From contig JALNXP010000075.1 of the NCBI GenBank assembly GCA_023230285.1, forward strand, positions 1 to 9,788: DNA of 9,788 bases, in the 5' to 3' direction. Positions 1 to 6,916 of the stretch are shown piece after piece. Numbering within the stretch: position 1 is the stretch's first letter; every line of letters begins with the position of its first letter. Below the pieces are notes generated by a model. That model was given only the letters and a program-made list of their open reading frames with translations, was not told the DNA's origin and did not search any database. The stretch is from Bacteroidales bacterium. GTDB lineage: Bacteria; Bacteroidota; Bacteroidia; Bacteroidales; BM520. The translations under genes and the position numbers were made by a program.

Positions 1-1
1 T

Positions 2-1306
2 GTTGTAGACGGATTGATAACTTTAGATGTTCCGGAGCGTGAAGCCGGTCAGACATCTGTTTTGCAATTAGCACTTCCACCAATAGAAGAAGTTAAGATT
101 GCTTTTATCGGCTTAGGAATGCGTGGCAGCGATGCTGTACGCCGTTATACTTATATAGACGGTGTGAAAACTGTTGCTTTGTGCGATTTGTTACCTGAAT
201 ATGTTGAACGTTCACAAAAAACATTGGAAGAAGCAGGACTTCCTGAAGCAAAAGAATATGTAGGTCCGGAAGCGTATAAAGAACTTTTTGAAAATGAAGA
301 CATTGACCTTGCCTACATCTGCACTGACTGGTTAGGGCATGTTCCGATAGCCGTATGTGCAATGGAACACGGTGTCAACGTAGCTATTGAAGTACCTGCT
401 GCTACTACTATAGACGAATGCTGGCAGTTGGTAAACACTGCGGAAAAGACACAAAAACATTGCATGATGCTCGAAAATTGCTGCTACGACTTCTTCGAAA
501 TGGCAACGATGGCGATGAACGATGATGACCTCTTTGGAGAAATTGTTCATGTAGAAGGTGCGTATATCCACGATTTAAGATGGCTGCAATTTGATGAAGA
601 AAACGGTTATGTAGGTATGTGGCGACTTGAATACAATAAAATACACAACGGCAACCACTATTGCACCCATGGTTTAGGTCCTTTGGCTCAAATACTTGAT
701 ATTCACCGCGGTGATAGAATGGAATACATCGTTTCAGTATCTTCAGACCAATTCGGCATGACCGAATATGCTAAACAAAAATTCGGAGAAGATTCGGATT
801 ATGCTAAATACGATTACGCTTTAGGCGACATGAGTACATCGATAATAAAAACCGCCAAAGGTAAAACTATAATGCTGCAACACGATGTAACTTCACCACG
901 TCCATATAACAGGCATCATCTGATTTCAGGCACAAAAGGCTTTGCACAAAAATATCCTGTAGAATCACTTGCTTTTGAGCCCAATGCCCATTCGGCATTA
1001 CCAGAAGAAGAAATGAAAGAAGTATTGGCAAAATATGAACACCGAATTACAAAAGAAATCGGGGAAATAGCCCGTGAAGTAGGTGGTCACGGCGGCATGG
1101 ACTTCATCATGGATTATCGACTGATATATTGTTTGCATAACGGACTACCTTTAGACCAAGATGTCTATGATGCAGCGGAATGGTCTTGCATCGGCGAGCT
1201 GTCCGAAATATCTGTAAATCATAAAGGTATGCCGGTAGCTATCCCCGACTTCACAAGAGGCGACTGGAATAAAACAAACGGTTATAAACACGCTTTCGCC
1301 AAATAG
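2..1306 (+). CDS. GH109-type glycosidase of the Gfo/Idh/MocA fold, 5' partial
   Basis: This is probably an alpha-N-acetylgalactosaminidase-type enzyme that uses tightly bound NAD+ in a transient oxidation-elimination mechanism, as known for GH109. The frame is open to the window edge, so the N-terminus (probably with a signal peptide) is missing. The TTG at base 14 is only the first start-like codon. The Rossmann dinucleotide motif GLGMRG is at bases 110-127. Family blocks follow: MMLENCCYDFFE, the Y-x-T-H block (Tyr at 659, His at 668), HRGDRM, SPRPYNRHH (Tyr at 905) and GHGGMDFIMDYRLIYC. A conserved DFTRG block lies near the C-terminus. From memory, the Arg, Tyr, His and second Tyr match substrate-contacting residues of the Elizabethkingia enzyme, with the same 82-residue spacing between the two Tyr. 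An ordinary Gfo/Idh/MocA dehydrogenase is less likely given these blocks. The exact glycan specificity cannot be read from sequence. It probably shares a transcript with the peptidase 30 bp downstream. Confidence 0.93.
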   Translation, partial: VVDGLITLDVPEREAGQTSVLQLALPPIEEVKIAFIGLGMRGSDAVRRYTYIDGVKTVALCDLLPEYVERSQKTLEEAGLPEAKEYVGPEAYKELFENEDIDLAYICTDWLGHVPIAVCAMEHGVNVAIEVPAATTIDECWQLVNTAEKTQKHCMMLENCCYDFFEMATMAMNDDDLFGEIVHVEGAYIHDLRWLQFDEENGYVGMWRLEYNKIHNGNHYCTHGLGPLAQILDIHRGDRMEYIVSVSSDQFGMTEYAKQKFGEDSDYAKYDYALGDMSTSIIKTAKGKTIMLQHDVTSPRPYNRHHLISGTKGFAQKYPVESLAFEPNAHSALPEEEMKEVLAKYEHRITKEIGEIAREVGGHGGMDFIMDYRLIYCLHNGLPLDQDVYDAAEWSCIGELSEISVNHKGMPVAIPDFTRGDWNKTNGYKHAFAK

Positions 1307-1336
1307 TTAAATTATTTAAAATCAGCTTGTTAAAAT

Positions 1337-2635
1337 ATGAAACGTATATATTTTGTTTTGTACGTTGCTATGGCTGTATTGCTATGCTCGTTTCAAACAC
1401 CGGAGATAACTCCGACAGAACTTCTAAAATCAATAGATATTATTGACAGCATTAAAGAAATTCGTAATGACAACTTCTTTGAATGTACTTATGAGGTCTG
1501 GTTTAGAATGCCGATAGACCACAATAATCCTAACAGCGAATATTTTCCGCTGAGAGCTTATTATTCTCACAAAGGTTTTGACCGACCGATGCTTGCTGTT
1601 CTTGATGGTTACACTATGTATACCTCTCGCGCTAACGAATTGGCTATAATATTAGATGCTAACCAGTTGACGATAGAACATCGTTTTTTTTCAAACAGTC
1701 GTCCTAAAGATTCGATACCATGGACTTACCTTACCGTAGAGCAGGCAGCCGCCGATCAACATGCTATAATTCAGGTTTTTAAACAATATTACAAAGGCAA
1801 ATGGGTATCAACAGGTATAAGCAAAAGCGGACAGACAACAATTTTCCACAGATGCCTCTACCCTGCCGATGTAGATGTAAGCGTTCCTTATGTTGCACCA
1901 TTAAACTTTTCTAATGAAGACCCAAGAGTATATGATTTTCTCGCTAATGTAGGCAGCAAAGAATGTCGAAAGAAGATATACAAATTCCAAAAAACACTTT
2001 TCAGAAAGAAATCAGACTTATTTCCAATGTTTGAGGAACTTGCGCAGCAATATGGCTGGAAATTTGTGATGGGACTCGACAGAGCTTATGATTTGGCTGT
2101 ATTGGAATTTAATTTTGCCTTTTGGCAGTGGGGCGCAGATTGTGATGCAATTCCCAAGAGAACCGCTCCGCTGAAAGAAATATTCAACTATTGGAAAAGT
2201 TTAGATGTATTTTCATTCTTCGATGAACAATCGATAGAAACTACACGTCCGTTTTTTTATCAAGCGATGACGGAGATAGGCATGTATGGCTATGAAGTCA
2301 AGCCGTTTCATAAGTTTTTGGACGACAAAGAAAACATCACATTTGATTTTACCATGCCCAAAGGCTACGAACACGCCGCTTTCAATGTGTCAACAATGGA
2401 AAAAGTTGATAAATGGGTAAAAGAATCCGGCAATTATATGCTATATATTTACGGTCAAAATGATGCGTGGAGTTCTACGGCAGTAGATGTCGGAGATAAA
2501 ACAAATGCAGTAATTATGTTTAACCCCGGCGGCTCGCATGCTTCAAGGATAAAATCATTTCCGTCTGAGATGCAAGACAGCATATATCATGTACTTAGCA
2601 GTTGGTTAGACATGGAAGTACCTGTCAAAAAGTAA
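1337..2635 (+). CDS. Secreted S37-family (PS-10 type) serine peptidase
   Basis: This 432-residue protein resembles peptidase family S37, alpha/beta-hydrolase exopeptidases such as the Streptomyces tripeptidyl aminopeptidase. A signal peptide is visible (MKR, then a hydrophobic run to about residue 17). Cys17 follows Leu-Leu rather than a proper lipobox, so lipidation is doubtful. The probable nucleophile is Ser162 in GISKSGQT, followed by CLYPADVDVSVPYVAPLNF, a family hallmark. The probable charge-relay Asp376 is in YGQNDAWSSTA and His401 in GGSHASRI. Length is normal for the family. From memory, relatives usually read G-x-S-K-G-G, so Ser164 here replaces a glycine. It starts 30 bp after the glycosidase stop with no separate promoter seen, which suggests co-transcription. 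It probably releases short peptides in the periplasm or outside the cell. Family assignment is strong; substrate is unknown. Confidence 0.87.
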   Translation: MKRIYFVLYVAMAVLLCSFQTPEITPTELLKSIDIIDSIKEIRNDNFFECTYEVWFRMPIDHNNPNSEYFPLRAYYSHKGFDRPMLAVLDGYTMYTSRANELAIILDANQLTIEHRFFSNSRPKDSIPWTYLTVEQAAADQHAIIQVFKQYYKGKWVSTGISKSGQTTIFHRCLYPADVDVSVPYVAPLNFSNEDPRVYDFLANVGSKECRKKIYKFQKTLFRKKSDLFPMFEELAQQYGWKFVMGLDRAYDLAVLEFNFAFWQWGADCDAIPKRTAPLKEIFNYWKSLDVFSFFDEQSIETTRPFFYQAMTEIGMYGYEVKPFHKFLDDKENITFDFTMPKGYEHAAFNVSTMEKVDKWVKESGNYMLYIYGQNDAWSSTAVDVGDKTNAVIMFNPGGSHASRIKSFPSEMQDSIYHVLSSWLDMEVPVKK

Positions 2636-2654
2636 TACAATAATTATTCTTTTT
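2627..2654. terminator. Possible weak bidirectional terminator between convergent genes
   Basis: AAAAAG-TAAT at 2627-2636 can pair with ATTA-TT-CTTTTT at 2643-2654, leaving a 2-nt bulge. It spans the stop codons of the two convergent genes. The stem is almost all A-T, and each strand ends in a T tract. The gap between the genes is only 8 bp, so any terminator must overlap coding sequence. Stability is poor and this could be chance in AT-rich DNA. Confidence 0.25.
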
Positions 2655-4770
2655 TCAGATAGCAGGACATCTTTTCGACATCTTCGCATACCTTCATGGC
2701 TTCGTAAATATATTGGTCGGTAATAACTTGGCCATGCCACTTCTTATTATGTTCGGCAACAGTAGAATCGTTCAGATAAGACGAATTTGTTGCGGTGATA
2801 ATTACGGCATTCATAGATAAAGTATCTTTACCCATCTTATCATAACGTTTAGATGCTTCTTCAGAAGCCTTCATAAATTTAGTATATGTCTCATACTCAA
2901 GAGGATACTCAGTCATACTTCTCACTTCTTTAAGTCTTTTGGCATAACTATCCATTTCGTTGAAATAGCTGTTATCAGCAATTCTTTTGTAACTATTATT
3001 TATGACATTAGTATAATTGCAGCTATCACTTTTCCAGATATTGTAAACAGCTTTAGGCATTTCTGTCCATGGCAGAGGATGGTCTAATTCTCTTTCGCCA
3101 TAATCTATATATTTATAAGGCATATTTAGCTGAATATCAGGTGTAACACCTAACAATTGAGTAGAGCCGCCATTAATTCTGTAAAATTTTTGCAAAGTAA
3201 CTTTTATAGAACCGAGCGGTTTAATATTTGCCATGCTGTTATTCACCATCTTATCGAGGTCTTCAAAACGTTGTACCGAGCCTTTTCCAAAAGTAGTAGA
3301 ACCTATGATAACACCACGTTTATAATCTTGTATAGCAGCAGCAAAGATTTCCGAAGCTGAAGCCGAAGATTGATTTACCATAACAACTAACGGACCGTCC
3401 CACACAGTTCCGCTATCATAATCCGAGTAAGTACGAGCTGCATCTTTCGACTTAACTTGGACAGCCGGTCCTTTGTCTATAAACAATCCTACAATATCAA
3501 CACAATCGCTCAAAGAGCCGCCGGTATTGTTACGCAAATCCACAATAACGCCCTGTATATTTTCTTTTTTAAGTTTTTCCAACTCAATTTTCATATCCTG
3601 CGAACAACGTCTCCCTTTTGAATCATTAAAATTAGCATAAAAAGAAGGCAAATATATATAGCCTATTTTGCTGTTAGTTTCTTCGTCGGTGATAATCATT
3701 GATTTAGCATAAGTAGCTTCTATAATTACCACATCACGAATTATAGAAATTACTTTTTGAACGCCATCGATTTTCTGTATAGTCAGATTAACTGTTGTGC
3801 CTTTGGGACCACGGATAAGTCTGACAGCCTTATCCAAACGCATGTCCACTACATCAACCGGTTCTTCATCTCCTTGTGCAACTTTCAATATTTTATCATT
3901 AATTTCAAGCTCGCCCTGTTTCCACGAAGGACTCCCAGGAACAATATCGGTTACTGTAATATACCCTTCTTTCTGGGTTAATGTTGCAACGATACACTCT
4001 ATCTGACCGGAAAAACTGATGTCGAAATCTTCTTTATCTTTTGGCGGAAAGAAACTTGTATGAGGGTCATAATCAGAAAGTATGGCATTAACATAATAAG
4101 CAAAATAATCTTCTTTCTCCTGTTTAAGAAGTACTTCATCAAACCAATTGGTATAACGTTTTTTTACAGATTCTCGAGATATTTTTTCCAATTCGACAAA
4201 ACTCTTTAATGTAACAGTATCATTCTTTTCAAAAGCCTTTTTTTGAGCTTCATCATCTTTATAAATTTTATTTAACACTTCATATTTCAGAGCGTTATAC
4301 CAACGGCGTTTCAAATCTTCTCTGTCTTTACACCAAACAAGACTGTCCGGATTAGTTTGTACATAATCTGTAATAGAAAAATCAAACGGCTCCTCTATAA
4401 TCTCTTTAAAATATTTATTGGCTTCGATAGTCCTAAAACTTATAATAAAATATGATGTTTCAAAAAAATCCAATGAGCCATTAATAAATTGATTATCAAT
4501 AGATAGTTTGTATTTATTAAATTTATCTATATCTTCTTGTAGTAAAAAACGTTTATAATAATCAACAGATTCAAGATATTGATTGTACACATTTACTGAA
4601 AATTCATCATCAATTTTAGGTGGAGAAACATGATATTCTGAAACAATAGTTCTAAGAATATACTGAATTGTTAAGTTTTTATCTTCTTTTTGTTGTTGAG
4701 AAAAGCCTTGAATGCCTATCACTGTTGATAAGAATAAGCAAACAAATAATGTGACAATGTTTTTTTTCAT
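2644..4770 (-). CDS. prc: Tail-specific carboxy-terminal processing protease, S41A (Prc/Tsp)
   Basis: This 708-residue periplasmic protease degrades or trims proteins from the C-terminus, with roles in envelope protein turnover and processing. The start MKKNIVTLFVCLFL gives a clear signal peptide, with likely cleavage near residue 24 (GFS-QQ). The order is as in E. coli Prc: an N-terminal helical domain to about residue 245 including DPHTSFFPP, a PDZ domain at about 250-332, the S41 core at about 345-530 with DLRNNTGG near 410-418, and a C-terminal extension to 708. The Ser-Lys dyad is Ser471 (the middle serine of SASASE) and Lys496 in FGKGSVQ. Asp482 falls at the spacing of E. coli Prc's functionally important Asp; the spacings of 11 and 25 residues match. 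The length matches full Prc rather than short CtpA/CtpB. It appears to be a single-gene unit, convergent with the S37 gene, with a good -7 promoter element 44 bp upstream. Confidence 0.95.
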   Translation of the reverse strand: MKKNIVTLFVCLFLSTVIGIQGFSQQQKEDKNLTIQYILRTIVSEYHVSPPKIDDEFSVNVYNQYLESVDYYKRFLLQEDIDKFNKYKLSIDNQFINGSLDFFETSYFIISFRTIEANKYFKEIIEEPFDFSITDYVQTNPDSLVWCKDREDLKRRWYNALKYEVLNKIYKDDEAQKKAFEKNDTVTLKSFVELEKISRESVKKRYTNWFDEVLLKQEKEDYFAYYVNAILSDYDPHTSFFPPKDKEDFDISFSGQIECIVATLTQKEGYITVTDIVPGSPSWKQGELEINDKILKVAQGDEEPVDVVDMRLDKAVRLIRGPKGTTVNLTIQKIDGVQKVISIIRDVVIIEATYAKSMIITDEETNSKIGYIYLPSFYANFNDSKGRRCSQDMKIELEKLKKENIQGVIVDLRNNTGGSLSDCVDIVGLFIDKGPAVQVKSKDAARTYSDYDSGTVWDGPLVVMVNQSSASASEIFAAAIQDYKRGVIIGSTTFGKGSVQRFEDLDKMVNNSMANIKPLGSIKVTLQKFYRINGGSTQLLGVTPDIQLNMPYKYIDYGERELDHPLPWTEMPKAVYNIWKSDSCNYTNVINNSYKRIADNSYFNEMDSYAKRLKEVRSMTEYPLEYETYTKFMKASEEASKRYDKMGKDTLSMNAVIITATNSSYLNDSTVAEHNKKWHGQVITDQYIYEAMKVCEDVEKMSCYLKKE

Positions 4771-4813
4771 TTATAATATAGATTTATTTTGAATTAAAAA
4801 TATTTTTAGATTG

Positions 4814-4821
4814 CAAATATA
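4814..4821 (-). promoter_or_regulatory. -7 promoter element for the Prc-type protease
   Basis: On the minus strand this reads TATATTTG, a perfect match to the Bacteroidota -7 consensus TAnnTTTG. It would give a leader of about 35 nt before the ATG at 4770. The nearest TTTG upstream lies only 13 bp away, shorter than the usual spacing, so no good -33 element is seen. Confidence 0.55.
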
Positions 4822-4951
4822 GCATTAAATTATTCAAAATATCCGGCGACAGATAAAAAATAATGTTTCATGGCAATAATTAAAGTTCCGGCTCAATAAA
4901 TAAATTAATTATTTTTAACAAAGTAAATGATTATTATAACCAACATATCTA

Positions 4952-4959
4952 TAACTTTG
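4952..4959 (+). promoter_or_regulatory. -7 promoter element for tRNA-Ala
   Basis: TAACTTTG matches TAnnTTTG exactly and ends 16 bp before the first base of the tRNA, which fits a short 5' leader. No clear TTG -33 box is visible; the upstream sequence is a plain AT-rich run. Confidence 0.6.
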
Positions 4960-4975
4960 CAAACTGAAGAATGAC

Positions 4976-5049
4976 GGGGTATTAGCTCAGTTGGCTAGAG
5001 CGTTTGACTGGCAGTCAAAAGGTCAGCGGTTCGATTCCGCTATACTCCA
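4976..5049 (+). tRNA. tRNA-Ala with anticodon GGC
   Basis: A full cloverleaf can be drawn over 74 nt. The acceptor stem GGGGTAT/ATACTCC includes the G3:U70 wobble pair that identifies alanine tRNAs. The D arm is GCTC/GAGC. The anticodon stem is TTTGA/TCAAA with loop CTGGCAG, giving anticodon GGC at 5010-5012. The variable loop has 5 nt and the T arm is AGCGG/CCGCT with loop TTCGATT. The discriminator is A at 5049, and CCA is not encoded (C then T follow). It reads GCC and GCU codons. It has its own promoter element and terminator, so it is a single-gene unit divergent from the protease. Confidence 0.97.
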
Positions 5050-5073
5050 CTAAAGTACTGACAATCAAAACTT

Positions 5074-5111
5074 AAAGACACTTATAAACATAAACAGTGT
5101 CTTTTTTTTTT
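5074..5111 (+). terminator. Intrinsic terminator of tRNA-Ala
   Basis: AAAGACACT at 5074-5082 pairs perfectly with AGTGTCTTT at 5096-5104 around a 13-nt loop. The T run extends from 5102 to 5111. It begins 25 bp after the tRNA end, as expected for a single-gene tRNA transcript. Confidence 0.85.
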
Positions 5112-5210
5112 ATCACATTACCTATTCATCAATAATAAAAGCATAACATCTATGTACTTATGGCTTTTTCACCGGTGTAAAATCTCGCATTACTGCATTA
5201 GGAGACGATT

Positions 5211-5354
5211 ATGCAAAAAACAAAAAAATTGTATATCAAGAACTTGCCTGCCTATTTAAAAAAATTAATTCAGGACATTTTGTATGTCTATGATGATGGA
5301 ACACTTGAAGATGTAGTTGGCAACATACTGATAATAAATAATTTAACTATTTAA
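5211..5354 (+). CDS. Candidate 47-residue small protein, unassigned
   Basis: ATG at 5211 opens a 47-codon frame beginning MQKTKKLYIKNLP and ending NNLTI. The N-terminal third is lysine-rich and basic. The rest is acidic and hydrophobic (YVYDDGTLEDVVGNILII), with no signal peptide or clear membrane span. An AGGAG lies 6 nt before the ATG, a good Shine-Dalgarno spacing that is unusual here because neighbouring genes lack one. No family is recognised. A competing frame over about 5160-5289 also reads like protein but has no start codon, so this could equally be a decayed gene. No promoter was found, and the tRNA terminator lies upstream. Confidence 0.3.
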   Translation: MQKTKKLYIKNLPAYLKKLIQDILYVYDDGTLEDVVGNILIINNLTI

Positions 5355-5368
5355 ACAGACAATAGCAT

Positions 5369-5410
5369 ATTTAACGAATTATCACTAATTTCAGCTATAA
5401 TCCGTTAAAT
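5369..5410. terminator. Imperfect inverted repeat, possible terminator of the lipoprotein gene
   Basis: ATTTAACG-A-ATTAT (5369-5382) pairs with ATAAT-C-CGTTAAAT (5397-5410) around a 14-nt loop: 13 pairs and one mismatch. It lies 9 bp beyond the stop of the minus-strand lipoprotein gene and also downstream of the candidate small ORF, so it could terminate either. There is no T tract on either side, which weakens the call. Confidence 0.4.
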
Positions 5411-5419
5411 CCGCAAATG

Positions 5420-6181
5420 TTATAAAGCAGCATCCAACAATTTATTATAATGTTCAATCAAAGAATTATCATCAGAAGTGTTTTTTGCAGACATATTTGA
5501 CACGTCGGCATACATAACAATCAGATAATCAACATTAAACAAGCGTAAGGCAATCATGGTGGTTATTTGTGACTCTGTAAGTTCGTCTACGAAGAAAGCT
5601 ATATAATCGCCGTAGCCTGTACCTGTCACTACATATCTTTCGAGAAGAAAATTTGTTAAGACAGAAAGATATGAAGTTATAACAGCGATAGAAGAACATT
5701 GAAGTCTGCCATTGTCATCGAAGAGAAAAATACCTATTGGAGCCGCTGTTGAATAATTATAGTATGTTAATGTTGTGGCTGTTATCTTATCCGGTGTTCC
5801 GTATAAAGCGATAATTTCATTTTTTGTTTTTCCCCACTCTATACATGGAGTCGGATAAATATTGTATTTAGGTTGAACTTTAACACGGAGGCTTTTTGAT
5901 TTTACGCCATTGTTAAGATTAATGTTAGTTTCGCCAACATGTTGGGCAGTAATAAGTCCGCTGCTTGATACTTTTGCATGGAACTCATTTTTGGAAGAAT
6001 AATTTATAGACAATGGAGAAGAAGCACTTATTTGAAGTGTCTGTTCGTAATTAAGTATTACCGGCGAACTTGTGTTCAGAGTAATATTATTTTGAGGTAC
6101 AATTTCTTCATCTTGCGAGCAAGCTGAAAATAGCGATGCACTGATAAACAGCACTAACAGAGCAAAGGTTTTTGTTTTCAT
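5420..6181 (-). CDS. Lipoprotein with a probable N-terminal Ig-like (BIG2-type) domain
   Basis: This 253-residue protein starts with a type II signal peptide (MKTKTFALLVLFISASLFSAC). Cys21 sits in the lipobox F-S-A-C. Residues after the cysteine are S-Q-D-E-E, an acidic stretch like the lipoprotein export signal that sends Bacteroidota lipoproteins to the cell surface; surface exposure is inferred from this. Residues about 33-105 look like a BIG2-type Ig domain: a beta-rich, serine- and asparagine-rich segment with the V-S-S-S-G-L-I-T-A pattern and V-G-E-T-N-I. The rest (IEWGKTKNEIIALYGTP onward) is of a kind seen in Bacteroidales lipoproteins of unknown function, and I cannot assign it. It appears monocistronic. 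An adhesion or surface role is possible but unproven. Confidence 0.82.
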   Translation of the reverse strand: MKTKTFALLVLFISASLFSACSQDEEIVPQNNITLNTSSPVILNYEQTLQISASSPLSINYSSKNEFHAKVSSSGLITAQHVGETNINLNNGVKSKSLRVKVQPKYNIYPTPCIEWGKTKNEIIALYGTPDKITATTLTYYNYSTAAPIGIFLFDDNGRLQCSSIAVITSYLSVLTNFLLERYVVTGTGYGDYIAFFVDELTESQITTMIALRLFNVDYLIVMYADVSNMSAKNTSDDNSLIEHYNKLLDAAL

Positions 6182-6218
6182 TTTTTTTGATTTTAGTTAA
6201 ACATTAATTTCTTTGATG

Positions 6219-6226
6219 CAAAGGTC
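6219..6226 (-). promoter_or_regulatory. Possible -7 element for the lipoprotein gene
   Basis: The minus strand reads GACCTTTG, matching five of the six fixed bases of TAnnTTTG. It lies 37 bp upstream of the ATG at 6181, giving a leader of about 30 nt. No -33 box was found. Confidence 0.35.
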
Positions 6227-6279
6227 GCAATGTGCTTTGACAGTTTGTGACAATAAAAGAATAATTTCTATGTTATATT

Positions 6280-6287
6280 TATCTTTG
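6280..6287 (+). promoter_or_regulatory. -7 promoter element before the recombinase relic
   Basis: TATCTTTG is an exact TAnnTTTG match ending 14 bp before the ATG at 6302. The predicted transcript would have a leader of only a few nucleotides. No -33 TTG sits at the right distance; the TTTG at 6244-6247 is too far upstream. Confidence 0.5.
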
Positions 6288-6301
6288 CCAACAAAAACGC
6301 C

Positions 6302-6499
6302 ATGATTTACGGATATATTTTTGTCTCAACCGACAAGCAAACAGTTGAGAACCAGCGATTTGAGATTAACAATTTTTGCAGAAGACAGGATTTGCAGATT
6401 GATGAATGGATAGAGGAAACCATTAGCGGCACGAAGGCGGTGGAAAAGCAACGGTTGGGCAAGTTGCTGAAGCGTTTGCAAAAGGACGACTCTTGGTAA
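6302..6499 (+). pseudogene. Truncated serine recombinase (Mpi-type DNA invertase) N-terminal fragment
   Basis: The 65-residue reading frame matches the start of the resolvase/invertase catalytic domain as found in Bacteroides Mpi-type invertases: GYIxVSTDKQTVENQRFEINNF, then EETISGTKA and LGKLLKRLQKDD. Intact relatives are about 190-200 residues and continue with an ELSRLGR block and a DNA-binding helix-turn-helix. Here the frame ends DDSW-stop, and no continuation is seen in any frame downstream. The catalytic Ser9 is present. The partner arginine of the Y-x-R-V-S motif (Arg8 in gamma-delta resolvase) is Phe7, codon TTT at 6320-6322. Both defects indicate an inactive relic. A perfect small dyad (6514-6526) follows 14 bp after the stop and may mark the break. 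Promoter and start remain intact. Confidence 0.85.
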
Positions 6500-6513
6500 A
6501 AGTTATATAAGAC

Positions 6514-6526
6514 GAGCTGCCAGCTC
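6514..6526. repeat. Perfect 13-bp dyad after the recombinase relic
   Basis: GAGCTG-C-CAGCTC is a perfect palindrome around one central base; as RNA it would form a 5-bp stem with a GCC loop. It lies 14 bp beyond the relic's stop codon. No T tract follows, so it is not a standard terminator. It could be a protein-binding site or a leftover end of a lost element. Confidence 0.5.
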
Positions 6527-6541
6527 CAAAATTATTTTCAA

Positions 6542-6588
6542 AGCGTAGATTCAAGTAGCATTGCGAAAGTACAATAAAGAGTTGAGAA
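6542..6588 (+). repeat. Dispersed direct repeat, copy A
   Basis: This 47-bp copy matches 9682-9729 at 45 of 48 aligned columns, in the same orientation. The shared blocks are AGCGTAGATTCAAGTAGCA, TGCGAAA and TACAATAAAGAGTTGAGAA. Flanking sequence is unrelated. It lies in non-coding DNA downstream of the recombinase relic. Confidence 0.9.
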
Positions 6589-6597
6589 TTTCTTCTT

Positions 6598-6623
6598 TTA
6601 CTTTTTTATGATTAGAAAAGTAA
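6598..6623. repeat. Inverted repeat TTACTTTT/AAAAGTAA
   Basis: An 8-bp perfect inverted repeat (6598-6605 and 6616-6623) with a 10-nt loop, followed by CAAAAAAG. From memory, closely similar AAAAGTAACAAAAA motifs recur between genes in many Bacteroidota genomes; I could not verify this here. Confidence 0.5.
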
Positions 6624-6634
6624 CAAAAAAGTCT

Positions 6635-6659
6635 TCCGCCAACTTCCGGCGGACGTTGG
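6635..6659. repeat. GC-rich hairpin with alternative pairing
   Basis: TCCGCC (6635-6640) pairs with GGCGGA (6648-6653) over a 7-nt loop. An overlapping alternative pairs CCAAC (6639-6643) with GTTGG (6655-6659). This is markedly more GC-rich than its surroundings and resembles a REP-like palindromic unit. No T tract follows. Confidence 0.5.
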
Positions 6660-6880
6660 TCTATGCTTATCCTATTTAAGATAGGCAATGTTTTGTTTTT
6701 CGCTGTTTACGGGCTGTCGCTTGTCGTTGAGCGTATGCCGGACCAGCAGAAATGACATACCTTTGCTCCGAGGTTAATTGTTTGTACATCATAGCAACGC
6801 AAAATTAATTAATCTTAAGGGACTTTATCAAAAATAATTCTGTTCAGTGCGATATTTGTGTAATGTTTATGAGGAAAATT

Positions 6881-6916
6881 CATTATGCCATTATCCATTA
6901 TTCATTATTCATTATC
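6881..6916. repeat. Heptamer tandem repeat (CATTAT core, five copies)
   Basis: CATTAT starts at 6881, 6889, 6896, 6903 and 6910, a period of 7 bp with one 8-bp step. It ends 20 bp before the stop of the methyltransferase gene, outside any coding sequence. Slippage could change its copy number. Confidence 0.8.

Noticed and set aside
1376..1396. Lipobox in the S37 peptidase (Leu-Leu-Cys)
   Set aside because: The residue before Cys17 is Leu rather than Gly, Ala or Ser, so an ordinary signal peptide is more likely.
4976..5111. tRNA-Ala as an integration site for a mobile element
   Set aside because: No repeated copy of the tRNA 3' end and no integrase gene is visible in the window.
5160..5289. 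Protein-like frame overlapping the small ORF (GFFTGVKSRITALGDDYAK)
   Set aside because: No start codon follows the upstream stop and it ends in two stops, so it is at best a remnant. It is noted as a competitor to the 47-residue ORF.
6240..6600. Invertible promoter switch next to the recombinase
   Set aside because: I found no pair of inverted repeats flanking a promoter, and the recombinase is truncated and lacks its catalytic arginine.
6881..6916. CRISPR array
   Set aside because: The repeats are heptamers with no spacers and no cas genes nearby.
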